The notes under the pieces are model-generated. The model saw only the letters and a list, made by a program, of their open reading frames with translations, searched no databases and had not been told where the DNA came from. Source: Oscillospiraceae bacterium (GTDB lineage Bacteria > Bacillota > Clostridia > Oscillospirales > Acutalibacteraceae). From it: a DNA stretch of 8,163 bases. The number at the start of each line of letters is the position of its first letter. Position 1 is the first letter of the stretch. Location of the stretch: assembly GCA_015066165.1 (NCBI GenBank), contig SVOX01000067.1:1-8163 (forward strand), given 5' to 3'. The translations under genes were made by a program, and so were the position numbers. This document shows positions 1-7,120 of this stretch, piece after piece.

Positions 1-583
1 TACCGCAAAAGATATTGAAAATGCGGCGGCACTTATTAGAAAACATGGGTTTGAACTTGGACTTCAAATTATGACAGGACTTTACTGTGACGATAATGAG
101 TCACTTGAGCGTACTGTGAAAAAGATTATTGAAATAAAGCCCGATACTGTGAGAATTTACCCCACAATAGTTTTAAAAGATACCGATTTAGCGGCGCTTT
201 ATCTCGACGGTAAGTATAGTCCGCAAACGTTGGCAGATGCGGTTAAAATTTGCTCAAAACTTTATATGATGCTCTCAAAAGAGGGAATAAACGTTATTCG
301 TCTTGGTCTTCACTCTATTGAAGAAGGTGCATATTTAGCAGGTCCTTGGCACCCTGCATTTAGTGAACTTTGCCAGTCGCAAATAATGTTGACGAAAGTT
401 TTAACCCATCTTTTTGACAAGGGTGAATATATAATCTATGTTGGCAAGAGTGACGTTTCAAAAATGACGGGTCAGAAAAAATCAAACATTAAATACCTTA
501 AAACACGTGGTTTTGACTGCAAGGTTAAGGTGGATAACAGTTTGGAAGATTTAAAATTTAGGATAGAAAGGAAAGTGTTATAA
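1..583 (+). CDS. Elp3-like radical SAM protein, C-terminal part (5' end outside window)
   Basis: The frame is open from base 2, the first full codon, and gives 193 residues ending at TAA 581-583. The gene enters from outside the window, so the internal ATG at 71 is not its start. The text after the window edge (IENAAALIRKHG, LGLQIMTGLY, PDTVRIYPTIVLKDT, INVIRLGLH) matches the second half of the radical SAM barrel and the C-terminal region of the Elp3-like family often found just upstream of smc in clostridia. The CxxxCxxC cluster motif that would prove radical SAM chemistry lies upstream and is not visible. Family members resemble the Elongator subunit Elp3 and are thought to act on tRNA or another RNA, but the bacterial substrate is not established and I assign none. 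No acetyltransferase domain can be seen in the visible part. It abuts smc with no spacer. The family call is fairly sure; the function is open. Confidence 0.82.
   Translation, partial: TAKDIENAAALIRKHGFELGLQIMTGLYCDDNESLERTVKKIIEIKPDTVRIYPTIVLKDTDLAALYLDGKYSPQTLADAVKICSKLYMMLSKEGINVIRLGLHSIEEGAYLAGPWHPAFSELCQSQIMLTKVLTHLFDKGEYIIYVGKSDVSKMTGQKKSNIKYLKTRGFDCKVKVDNSLEDLKFRIERKVL
566..583 (+). promoter_or_regulatory. Ribosome binding site for smc, overlapping the end of the upstream gene
   Basis: A purine-rich AAAGGA-type core at about 567-572 lies 11 bases before the TTG at 584. No ATG or GTG gives a better in-frame start: the GTG at 575 is followed two codons later by the TAA of the upstream gene. 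This site therefore decides in favour of a TTG start. Terminating ribosomes from the radical SAM gene would stop exactly at the new start codon, so translational coupling is likely. Confidence 0.6.
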
Positions 584-3500
584 TTGCTTTTAAGTTCAAT
601 TGAAATTCAGGGCTTTAAGTCTTTTGCAGATAAAACAGTTTTGAAATTCGGCAAGGGTATAACTGCGGTTGTTGGCCCTAACGGAAGCGGTAAAAGTAAT
701 ATTTCCGATGCTGTAAGGTGGGTGCTTGGTGAACAGTCAACCAAAAGTCTTCGTGGTCAGTCTATGGAAGATGTTATTTTTGGCGGTACAGAAACACGCC
801 GTCCACATGGGTTTTGCGAAGTAACTCTTAACATTAATAACACTGACCGTTCTTTGAATTTTGACAACGATTTTGTTGCAATAACTCGTAGATATTACCG
901 TTCACACGAAAGCGAATATGCTATAAATAACGTGTCGGTTCGCCTTAAAGATATTCATGAATTATTTATGGATACAGGTCTTGGTCGTGACGGTTATTCA
1001 ATGATAGGTCAAGGTAAAATTGATAATATTATCTCTTCAAAATCGGGCGAACGCCGTGATATTTTTGAAGAAGCGGCAGGTATTTCAAAATACCGTTACC
1101 GCAAAATCGAAGCCGAAAGAAAATTATCGGCTGCGGAAGATAACTTGCTTCGTCTTCACGATATTGTAGATGAATTGGAAACCCGTGTTGGACCATTGGC
1201 TGAACAAAGCAAAAAGGCCGAAAAATTCTTGGAATTAGCGGCTTCTAAAAAGGAACTTGAAATTGGCTTATGGCTTTATACACTTAATAATTCTAAAGAA
1301 CTTTTGCGAAGTCAAGAAAGTAAAATTGCGGCGGCACAATTATCTTACCGCGAAATTGAGCAAGAATTAGAAGAATTTGACCGCCAAACCGAGCAAAATA
1401 CTTCACTTTTTGCAAAACTCACCTCTGATATTGAGGGTGAACGTCTTAACATTTCTTCTTTTAATGAAGAAATTGTTAAAGCCGAAGGTGTTATTACCGT
1501 TTTAAATAACGATATTGAACATAATAACGAATCTATTGAAAGATTAACGGGCGAGAAGAATGCTTTGAGTGTTTCAGACAGTTCTACTTTAGAAGAAATC
1601 GAAGCGCTTAAACTTTTATCCGACCAAAAGGAAAAAGACAAAGCCGAGTTAGAAGAAAAGTTACGTTCGCTTGAAAACGAGCTTTCAGAACTTCTTACCG
1701 ATTCCGATGATATTAGCCGTAAAATTGAAAATCAGATAAGGGAACTTAACGTTCTTTCGTCAAACAGTGCCGATATGCGTGTAAAACTGGTAACTGCAAA
1801 TACTTCTATCGAAGAAATTACTGCTCGCAACACCGCATTGGCAGAACTTATAACTACACGTCAAAATGAAATTACTGCTTTGGATAAGGAATATAATGAA
1901 ACTGATTTGTTGCTTAAAAATTTGCAAGATAATGCCGACAGTATTCAAAATTCCTTGAAAGGATACGAACTTCGTTTAAACGGTAAGCGTGAAACAGCCG
2001 ATAAATTAAAAGCCGAACTTGACGGTATGAACCTTGATATAGAAGCCAAAAAACGCCGTATTCAAATTTTGGTAGATCTTGAAAACAATATGGAAGGTTT
2101 TGCACATTCGGTAAAATTTGTAATGTCTAAAGCCGAAATGGGTGTTTTGCGTGGCATTTGCGGACCTGTTTCAAAATTAATAGACGTTGATAACAAATAT
2201 AGCACCGCTATTGAAGCGGCACTTGGTAACGCAATTCAAAATATTATTACCAACACCGAAAATGATGCAAAACTCGCTATTAACTTCCTTAAAAATAACA
2301 GGGGAGGCAGAGCAACCTTTTTGCCTGTATCTACCATAAAATCCCGTGAATTTAAAGAACACGGATTTGAAAATATGGAAGGTTATATTGGTATTGCCAG
2401 TGACCTTGTTGCTTGTGACAAAAAGTATTTGGAGATTGTTAAATACCTTTTGGGCGCAGTAATCGTTGCCGAAGATATTGATTACGCAACCGCTATTGCC
2501 AAAAAGCAAGGTTACCGTGTGAAAGTTGTAACACTTGACGGTCAGGTTGTAAATCCCGGCGGTTCGCTTACAGGCGGTTCTGTAACTAAAAATGCAGGTC
2601 TTTTGAGCCGTGCTAACGATATTAAAGAAATTGAAACCGAAGTTAAAACTTTGGAAAAGAAACTTGAAGAAAGTAAAGTGAAGTTAAGCGAAGCGGAAAA
2701 TGCTGTGAACGCTGTTTTGGCAGATATGACCGCTTTGAATGCCGACCTTACTACAGCAAATGAAGATAAGATAAGAGCGTTTGCTGAAGTAAAGAGAATT
2801 GAAGAATTGCGTCAAAACGCCAATACTTCGCTTGAAAGTTTGAAAGCGGAACAAACCGCTAACGAACAAAAGGTTGTTTTATTAAAAAGTTCTTCTCAAG
2901 ATTCGGAAAAACAAATTGCCGAACTTGAGCAAAAGAAATCAGCCCTTCAAGCCGAAATTGACAAAATGACAGGCGGCAGGGACAACCTTAACATTACCAG
3001 AGAAAATTTAACTTCTTCAATTACTTCCCTAAAACTTTCGGTTATAGAAGTTGGCAAGGATATTGAATCTATACTCACAAATACCGAAAATCTTAATAAA
3101 ACTATAACCGACCGTGCCGAACGTAATACCGCAATTGTTAGCGAAATTGCGGCGTTACAGTTTAAAAACGAAAACCTAAAAACCGAAATTGCGGCAGCAA
3201 AAGACGGTATTGAAGAATTTAAGGCAAAGATTGAGGAAAGTGAAAAGAATATTTCTGATTTCATTGACCAAAGAAATCAAACCGAAAAATCAGGTGTGGA
3301 ACTTCGTAACAGCGAACGTGAAAACACCTTGAAACGCGAAAAAATAAGCGGAGAATTAGCACGTCTTACCGAACGTAAAGAAGTTATGATGCGTGAGTAT
3401 GACGACGTTATCCGCCGTTTGTATGATGAGTATGAATTAACTCGAAGCGAAGCCGAAAAAATTGGTATTGAAATTGAAAATCCGGCTGCCGCTAAAAAAG

Positions 3501-4156
3501 AATTATCAGAAGTTAAGAATAAAATTCGTGGACTTGGTAATGTTAACGTCTCGGCTATTGAGGAATATAAGGAAGTTAGCGAACGTTATAACTTCTTGTC
3601 TTCGCAAATCGAAGACGTTGAAGCGTCTCGTGCTCAACTTTACAAACTTATTAATCAACTGACAAGTCAAATGCAAGAAATCTTTACCGAGGGATTCCAA
3701 AAAATCAGTCAAAACTTCACAAAAACCTTTACTGAATTATTTGGCGGCGGTACTGCTTCATTAAGTCTTTCAGACCCCGATAACATTCTTGAAAGCGGTA
3801 TTGATATTAACGTTAAATTACCGGGTAAAAACGTACCTTCGCTTGACGGTCTTTCAGGCGGCGAAAAAGCACTTATTGCGCTTTCAATTTACTTTGCAAT
3901 TATGCGTGTTAGCGCACCGCCTTTCTGCTTCTTGGACGAAGTTGATACTGCGCTTGATGATATTAACGTTGAGCGTTTTGCCGAATATATGAAATCTTCT
4001 GATTTTGCAACACAGTTTATTTGCGTAACCCACCGCCGTGGCACAATGGAAGCGGCTGATATGCTTTACGGTGTTACAATGCAAGAAAAGGGTATTACCA
4101 AATTGTTAGAACTTAATGTTGCAGAACTTGAAAAGAAATTACTTGAAACTAATTAG
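584..4156 (+). CDS. smc: Chromosome segregation protein SMC
   Basis: The 1190-residue ATPase core of the bacterial condensin complex compacts and separates new chromosomes by DNA loop extrusion, together with ScpA and ScpB (not in this window). The N-terminal head has the IQGFKSFADKT strand, Walker A GPNGSGKS at 31-38, the SLRGQSMEDVIFGGT segment near 55-69 and the Q-loop MIGQGKID at 140-147. Coiled coil follows to about 500. The hinge spans about 505-670, with RGGRATFLP at 573-581 and NPGGSLTGGS at 657-666. The return coil is followed by the conserved LGNVNVSAIEEYKEV region near 985, signature LSGGEK at 1090-1095, Walker B with D1118 and E1119, the D-loop ALDD, and the switch histidine in THRRGTME. 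Length matches the family (about 1190). The start is TTG, immediately after the upstream TAA and in the same frame; the protein then begins as family members do. No key residue is missing. Confidence 0.98.
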   Translation: MLLSSIEIQGFKSFADKTVLKFGKGITAVVGPNGSGKSNISDAVRWVLGEQSTKSLRGQSMEDVIFGGTETRRPHGFCEVTLNINNTDRSLNFDNDFVAITRRYYRSHESEYAINNVSVRLKDIHELFMDTGLGRDGYSMIGQGKIDNIISSKSGERRDIFEEAAGISKYRYRKIEAERKLSAAEDNLLRLHDIVDELETRVGPLAEQSKKAEKFLELAASKKELEIGLWLYTLNNSKELLRSQESKIAAAQLSYREIEQELEEFDRQTEQNTSLFAKLTSDIEGERLNISSFNEEIVKAEGVITVLNNDIEHNNESIERLTGEKNALSVSDSSTLEEIEALKLLSDQKEKDKAELEEKLRSLENELSELLTDSDDISRKIENQIRELNVLSSNSADMRVKLVTANTSIEEITARNTALAELITTRQNEITALDKEYNETDLLLKNLQDNADSIQNSLKGYELRLNGKRETADKLKAELDGMNLDIEAKKRRIQILVDLENNMEGFAHSVKFVMSKAEMGVLRGICGPVSKLIDVDNKYSTAIEAALGNAIQNIITNTENDAKLAINFLKNNRGGRATFLPVSTIKSREFKEHGFENMEGYIGIASDLVACDKKYLEIVKYLLGAVIVAEDIDYATAIAKKQGYRVKVVTLDGQVVNPGGSLTGGSVTKNAGLLSRANDIKEIETEVKTLEKKLEESKVKLSEAENAVNAVLADMTALNADLTTANEDKIRAFAEVKRIEELRQNANTSLESLKAEQTANEQKVVLLKSSSQDSEKQIAELEQKKSALQAEIDKMTGGRDNLNITRENLTSSITSLKLSVIEVGKDIESILTNTENLNKTITDRAERNTAIVSEIAALQFKNENLKTEIAAAKDGIEEFKAKIEESEKNISDFIDQRNQTEKSGVELRNSERENTLKREKISGELARLTERKEVMMREYDDVIRRLYDEYELTRSEAEKIGIEIENPAAAKKELSEVKNKIRGLGNVNVSAIEEYKEVSERYNFLSSQIEDVEASRAQLYKLINQLTSQMQEIFTEGFQKISQNFTKTFTELFGGGTASLSLSDPDNILESGIDINVKLPGKNVPSLDGLSGGEKALIALSIYFAIMRVSAPPFCFLDEVDTALDDINVERFAEYMKSSDFATQFICVTHRRGTMEAADMLYGVTMQEKGITKLLELNVAELEKKLLETN

Positions 4157-4160
4157 GTGA
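4155..4160 (+). promoter_or_regulatory. Ribosome binding site for ftsY
   Basis: AGGTGA lies four bases before ATG 4165 and overlaps the last two bases of the smc stop codon (TAG 4154-4156). This fits coupled translation of smc and ftsY. The spacing is slightly short, but no other start fits the conserved FtsY N-terminus. Confidence 0.6.
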
Positions 4161-4164
4161 TTTA

Positions 4165-5079
4165 ATGGGATTTTTTAGTAAAATAAAACAAGGACTCCAA
4201 AAAACACGTGAGTCCTTGTCACAAGGTGTTACGAGTATTATTAATTCTTTTACTAAAATTGATGAAGAATTATTTGAAGAACTTGAAGAAATACTTGTAA
4301 TGGCCGATATTGGTGTTAATACCGCAACCGAAATTTGCGATATTTTACGCAAAAAAATTAAAGAACAAGGCGTTAAAGACCCTGCCGAAATTAAAGGGCT
4401 TTTAAAAGAAATTATTAGCGATATGTTGGGTGAAGACCAAGGGTTAGCGCTTGATACCAAACCTTCAATGATATTGGTTATTGGTGTTAACGGTGTTGGC
4501 AAAACCACCACTATTGGTAAATTATCGGCACAACTTAAAGCACAGGGCAAAAAGGTTGTGCTGGGTGCGGCTGATACCTTTCGTGCGGCTGCTATTGACC
4601 AACTAGGCATCTGGGCCGAGCGTGCAGACGTTACAATGGTAAAAAGCGTTGAAGGAACTGATCCTGCATCAGTGGTGTTTGATACCATTGCTTCGGCTAA
4701 ATCTAAAGGTGCCGACGTTATTATTTGCGACACTGCGGGCCGTCTTCACAATAAGAAAAATCTTATGGACGAACTTGCAAAAATTTACCGTGTAATTGGT
4801 CGTGAATTGCCACAAAGTTCGGTTGAAACACTTTTGGTTCTTGATGCCGCAACAGGACAAAATGCCGTTAATCAAGCACGTGAGTTTAAAAACGTTGCAA
4901 ATATTACGGGCATTGTGCTTACCAAACTTGACGGTACTGCAAAAGGCGGTATTGTAATTCCTATTCATAATGAACTCTCAATTCCTGTAAAATATATTGG
5001 TGTTGGTGAAGGTATTGACGATTTGCAACCATTTAACGCCAAAGAATTTACACAAGGGATTTTTGAAAGCGGAGAATAA
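4165..5079 (+). CDS. ftsY: Signal recognition particle receptor FtsY (SRP GTPase)
   Basis: FtsY is the membrane-associated receptor that docks ribosomes carrying SRP (Ffh plus SRP RNA) at the Sec translocon, using a GTPase heterodimer with Ffh. The 304-residue protein holds an N domain (about 1-95, with an amphipathic start MGFFSKIKQGLQKTRESLS that fits the lipid-binding helix of the family) and a G domain. Visible motifs are G1 GVNGVGKT 107-114, the insertion-box and G2 segment DTFRAAA 137-143, G3 DTAGR 189-193, G4 TKLDG 253-257 and the closing GVGEGIDDL 279-287. It lacks the long acidic A domain of E. coli FtsY, as is usual in Gram-positives. Gene order smc-ftsY is widespread in Firmicutes, but here rdgB follows instead of the ylxM-ffh pair of Bacillus. 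The early coding region contains an inverted repeat, listed separately. Confidence 0.97.
   Translation: MGFFSKIKQGLQKTRESLSQGVTSIINSFTKIDEELFEELEEILVMADIGVNTATEICDILRKKIKEQGVKDPAEIKGLLKEIISDMLGEDQGLALDTKPSMILVIGVNGVGKTTTIGKLSAQLKAQGKKVVLGAADTFRAAAIDQLGIWAERADVTMVKSVEGTDPASVVFDTIASAKSKGADVIICDTAGRLHNKKNLMDELAKIYRVIGRELPQSSVETLLVLDAATGQNAVNQAREFKNVANITGIVLTKLDGTAKGGIVIPIHNELSIPVKYIGVGEGIDDLQPFNAKEFTQGIFESGE
4188..4219 (+). repeat. Perfect 10-bp inverted repeat in the start of the ftsY coding region
   Basis: The arms are ACAAGGACTC (4188-4197) and GAGTCCTTGT (4210-4219), separated by a 12-base A-rich loop. The repeat lies at +24 to +55 relative to the ftsY ATG. A second ACAAGG copy at 4221-4226 can pair instead with the 3' arm, giving CCTTG/CAAGG around a three-base loop (4214-4226), so two exclusive hairpins are possible. 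No T-run follows, so it is not an intrinsic terminator. It could shape translation or mRNA stability, or could be chance within conserved codons. Confidence 0.5.
5071..5074 (+). promoter_or_regulatory. Ribosome binding site fixing the rdgB start
   Basis: GGAG inside the last codons of ftsY lies nine bases before ATG 5084. It supports the start at 5084 over the in-frame ATG at 4997, which would add 29 residues translated from the ftsY region and unlike any RdgB N-terminus. Confidence 0.6.
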
Positions 5080-5083
5080 TAAT

Positions 5084-5674
5084 ATGAAAATATTTATTGC
5101 AACTAAAAATGCAAAAAAATTAAAAGAATTAAAACGTATTTTAGAGCCAATGGGTTTCACAGTTTTGTGTGAAAAAGATTTGGACAAGCCGTTTTTAGAT
5201 GCGGTGGAAGACGGTAAAACTTTTGAAGAAAATGCACTTATTAAGGCGAAAAGCGGTCTTTCACAAACCGGATTTATCAGTGTTGCTGATGATTCGGGAA
5301 TATGTGTTGATTATTTGGGCGGTGCTCCGGGTATATATTCAGCCCGTTATTCAGGTGGTAGTGACCAAGACAACAACGATAAATTACTTCGTGAACTTGA
5401 AAACGTTCCAATGGAAAAAAGAACCGCTTATTACGTTGCCGCTATTGCTTGTGTTTTCCCCGACGGCAGAGAATTTACCGTTCGTGGCGAATGTCACGGT
5501 CATATTGCTTTTTGTGAGCAAAAGGGTGACGGCGGTTTTGGTTACGACCCATTGTTTATAAGTGAAATAGGTCCTTTCTCACAAGTTACTGATGAACAAA
5601 AAGATGCGGTAAGCCATAGAGGACGTGCACTTGTTAAATTTAAAGAAGAACTTAAGAAATATTTAGAGGTATAG
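5084..5674 (+). CDS. rdgB: Non-canonical purine NTP pyrophosphatase (XTP/dITP diphosphatase), RdgB/HAM1 family
   Basis: This cytosolic enzyme hydrolyses dITP, ITP and XTP to the monophosphate and pyrophosphate, keeping deaminated purines out of DNA and RNA. The 196-residue product, close to the 197 of E. coli RdgB, starts MKIFIATKNAKKLKEL. That holds the family N-terminal nucleotide-binding motif (TKN with K11 or K12). ADDSGICVDYLGGAPGIYSARY at about 68-89 carries the metal-binding and catalytic acidic pair D69/D70. GDGGFGYDPLF at 148-158 forms the base pocket, and SHRG at 177-180 is the C-terminal signature. All expected motifs are present. ATG 5084 was chosen because the family begins at this strand and an RBS precedes it; an ATG 87 bases upstream would only read ftsY sequence. 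It follows ftsY after four bases and precedes yhbY by one base. Confidence 0.96.
   Translation: MKIFIATKNAKKLKELKRILEPMGFTVLCEKDLDKPFLDAVEDGKTFEENALIKAKSGLSQTGFISVADDSGICVDYLGGAPGIYSARYSGGSDQDNNDKLLRELENVPMEKRTAYYVAAIACVFPDGREFTVRGECHGHIAFCEQKGDGGFGYDPLFISEIGPFSQVTDEQKDAVSHRGRALVKFKEELKKYLEV
5665..5670 (+). promoter_or_regulatory. Ribosome binding site for yhbY
   Basis: AGAGGT inside the rdgB end, five bases before ATG 5676. It overlaps the last rdgB codons and lies next to its TAG stop, so coupled translation is likely. Confidence 0.5.
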
Positions 5675-5675
5675 T

Positions 5676-5966
5676 ATGTTAAACAGTAGGCAAAGAGCCC
5701 AACTTCGTGGGATGGCTAATGATTTTGAAACTATTTTGCAAGTGGGTAAAATGGGTATTAGTGAAAATACAGTAAAACAAGTTGACGATGCATTAGAAGC
5801 ACGTGAACTTATAAAAATGTCGGTTTTAGAGACTTGTCCTTTAACTTCAAGAGAAACCGCTGACGAATTGGCACAAAAGGTTAAAGCAGACGTTGTTCAA
5901 GTAATTGGCAGAAAGTTTATTCTTTACCGCCAGTCAAAAGAAAAACTAATTAAATTGGTGAAATAA
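5676..5966 (+). CDS. yhbY: YhbY/CRM-domain ribosome-associated RNA-binding protein
   Basis: This is a 96-residue single CRM-domain protein. The family (YhbY in E. coli, YqeI in Bacillus, CRS1/YhbY in plants) binds RNA and associates with precursors of the large ribosomal subunit, so a role in ribosome assembly is the usual inference; no enzyme activity is expected. The sequence starts MLNSRQRAQLRGMAN and shows the family track throughout: LQVGKMGISENTVKQ (22-36) with the GxxG loop as GKMG at 24-27, then ALEARELIKMSVLE (39-52), and VVQVIGRKFILYR near the end (73-85). The usual loop text is GKGG; the Met is a mild change that keeps both glycines. Length matches the family. One base separates it from rdgB and one from nadD. 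In Bacillus the same gene also lies directly before nadD, which supports the identification. Confidence 0.95.
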   Translation: MLNSRQRAQLRGMANDFETILQVGKMGISENTVKQVDDALEARELIKMSVLETCPLTSRETADELAQKVKADVVQVIGRKFILYRQSKEKLIKLVK

Positions 5967-5967
5967 T

Positions 5968-6558
5968 ATGGGCTTTACGGCTGTTTTTGGCGGAACTTTT
6001 AATCCGCTTCATAAAGGGCATTATGAAATGCTTGAAGCGTTGCAAAAAGACCAAAGTATAACTGAAATTTGGATTATGCCCGATAGAATTCCGCCTCATA
6101 AAGAATGTGATTATATGGCGAGTGATACCGACCGTATAAATATGTGTAACCTTGTTAGTAAAGATTTTTCAAAGGCAACGGTTTGTCTTGTGGAGTTTGA
6201 ACGGGAAGGTAAAAGTTATACTTACGATACAATGGTGGAACTTTGTCAAAAATTACCACAAAAAGATTTTGTTTTTGTTTGTGGTGGAGATATGTTTTTG
6301 TATTTTCCAAAATGGTATAGATATAAAGATTTAATGAAACTATTACCGTTTTACGTTTTTTCACGTGCTACTGATGAAAAAGAAGCATTTGAAAATGCGG
6401 TTAAAGAATTTTCGGCTATGGGTATGAAATTGATTTTTAATAATGCCAAAATTTCAAACATATCTTCTACCGAGTTTAGAAACTCAAAAAATGAAAAACT
6501 TTTACCTAAAAAAATATATGATTACATCAAAGAAAAGGGTATTTACGATGTACGATAA
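5968..6558 (+). CDS. nadD: Nicotinate-nucleotide adenylyltransferase NadD
   Basis: NadD joins nicotinate mononucleotide with ATP to give deamido-NAD and pyrophosphate, a late cytosolic step of NAD synthesis. The 196-residue protein has the nucleotidyltransferase fold motif GGTFNPLHKGH (8-18), with H15 and H18 of the HxGH signature. It also has MPDRIPPHK (37-45), SYTYDT (83-88), the substrate-contact stretch CGGDMFLYFPKWY (105-117) and the C-terminal ISSTEFR (165-171), the second ATP-binding signature. The first motif has Asn where many members have Asp (GGTFDP), a change I believe also occurs in other clostridial NadD. The length is close to the 189 residues of B. subtilis NadD. ATG 5968 is one base after the yhbY stop, and the protein starts exactly at the first beta strand. 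Its last 11 bases overlap yqeK. Arg codons here are more often AGA than in smc. Confidence 0.95.
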   Translation: MGFTAVFGGTFNPLHKGHYEMLEALQKDQSITEIWIMPDRIPPHKECDYMASDTDRINMCNLVSKDFSKATVCLVEFEREGKSYTYDTMVELCQKLPQKDFVFVCGGDMFLYFPKWYRYKDLMKLLPFYVFSRATDEKEAFENAVKEFSAMGMKLIFNNAKISNISSTEFRNSKNEKLLPKKIYDYIKEKGIYDVR

Positions 6559-7120
6559 TTTTAAACAAATTCTGAAAAGCCGTTTGGACGAAAAAAGGTA
6601 TTACCATTCACTTTGCGTAGCAGATGAAGCCAAACGTTTGGCGCAAAAAATTGGAATAGACAGTGAAAAAGCGTATCTTGCGGGTTTGCTTCACGATATT
6701 ACCAAAAACGCAAAAGAGCAAGAACACTTGAAAATATTTTCACAGTTTGGTATAATCTTAAATGATATTGAAAAAAATGCCCTAAAACTTTGGCACGCAA
6801 TTTCAGGTGCGGCTTATGTAGAGCATTTTTTAGGAATAGAAGATAGTGAAATATTGGATGCTATTCGGTATCACACAACCGCAAAACCAAATATGTCACC
6901 GCTTTGTTTGGTTTTATATTTGGCTGACTTTACTTCAAGTGACCGTGATTATCCTGATGTAGATGTTATGCGCAAACTTGTTGATGTTTCGTTTAGTGAA
7001 GCGTTAGTTTATGCTTTGCAATATACAATAAAAGATTTGGCAGACCAAAAAAGAGCCATACATTTTGACACTTTGGCGGCCTTTAACGAGGCGGTTAGTA
7101 ATTTGGAGGGAAAGAATTGA
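6548..7120 (+). CDS. yqeK: HD-domain bis(5'-nucleosyl)-tetraphosphatase, YqeK family
   Basis: YqeK proteins are metal-dependent HD-superfamily hydrolases; Gram-positive members have been shown to split Ap4A symmetrically into two ADP. The 190-residue product carries the expected metal ligands: H20 in YYHSLCVADEA, H49-D50 in LLHDITK, H83 in LWHAISGA, H109 in IRYHTTAKPNMS and D127 in LYLADF, followed by DRDYP (132-136). The length is near the 186 of B. subtilis YqeK. The start was set at ATG 6548, with an AAAGGG site about seven bases before it. The frame is open back to 6443, but that stretch reads nadD codons and adds a non-family tail of 35 residues. It overlaps nadD by 11 bases and rsfS by 4, so three proteins are probably translated in a coupled way. 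Ap4A arises as a by-product of aminoacyl-tRNA synthetases, one of which (leuS) lies two genes on. Confidence 0.95.
   Translation: MYDNFKQILKSRLDEKRYYHSLCVADEAKRLAQKIGIDSEKAYLAGLLHDITKNAKEQEHLKIFSQFGIILNDIEKNALKLWHAISGAAYVEHFLGIEDSEILDAIRYHTTAKPNMSPLCLVLYLADFTSSDRDYPDVDVMRKLVDVSFSEALVYALQYTIKDLADQKRAIHFDTLAAFNEAVSNLEGKN
7105..7110 (+). promoter_or_regulatory. Strong ribosome binding site that fixes a TTG start for rsfS
   Basis: GGAGGG, six bases before TTG 7117, is the closest match to the Shine-Dalgarno consensus seen in the window. No ATG or GTG is in frame nearby, and the family N-terminus begins here, so the TTG is well supported. The strong site may offset the weak start codon. Confidence 0.75.

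Noticed and set aside
3142..3194. Direct repeat of about 12 bases (CGAAATTGCGGC) in smc
   Set aside because: It encodes EIAA repeated 14 residues apart, as heptad repeats of a coiled coil produce; no sign of a mobile or regulatory repeat.
4657..4673. Six-bp hairpin ACTGAT/ATCAGT in ftsY
   Set aside because: It is short, falls in the conserved GTDPAS coding stretch, and such repeats are expected by chance in 8 kb.
4149..4733. A 194-codon open frame on the - strand opposite ftsY
   Set aside because: It lies entirely against the conserved ftsY frame, is rich in Ser, Ile and Pro as antisense shadows are, and matches no family I know.
4997..5083. N-terminal extension of rdgB from ATG 4997
   Set aside because: It is ftsY coding sequence read in another frame; the RdgB family starts at MKIFIATKN (5084), which has its own ribosome site.
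5477..5500. Bulged 8-bp hairpin in rdgB
   Set aside because: The pairing needs a five-base bulge and lies mid-gene in coding sequence; no regulatory position supports it.
504..6367. Five CACGTG hexamers (504-509, 4205-4210, 4877-4882, 5800-5805, 6362-6367) as possible parS sites for SMC loading
   Set aside because: Only the core matches the parS consensus; the best, around 6357-6372, agrees at about 12 of 16 positions. All lie in coding DNA, mostly where an Arg CGT codon follows a codon ending in CA and precedes G, so codon bias explains the excess.
6508..6514. Seven-A run in nadD as a programmed frameshift site
   Set aside because: A -1 slip does not lead into the yqeK frame, the preceding base does not fit a slippery heptamer, and yqeK has its own ATG and ribosome site.
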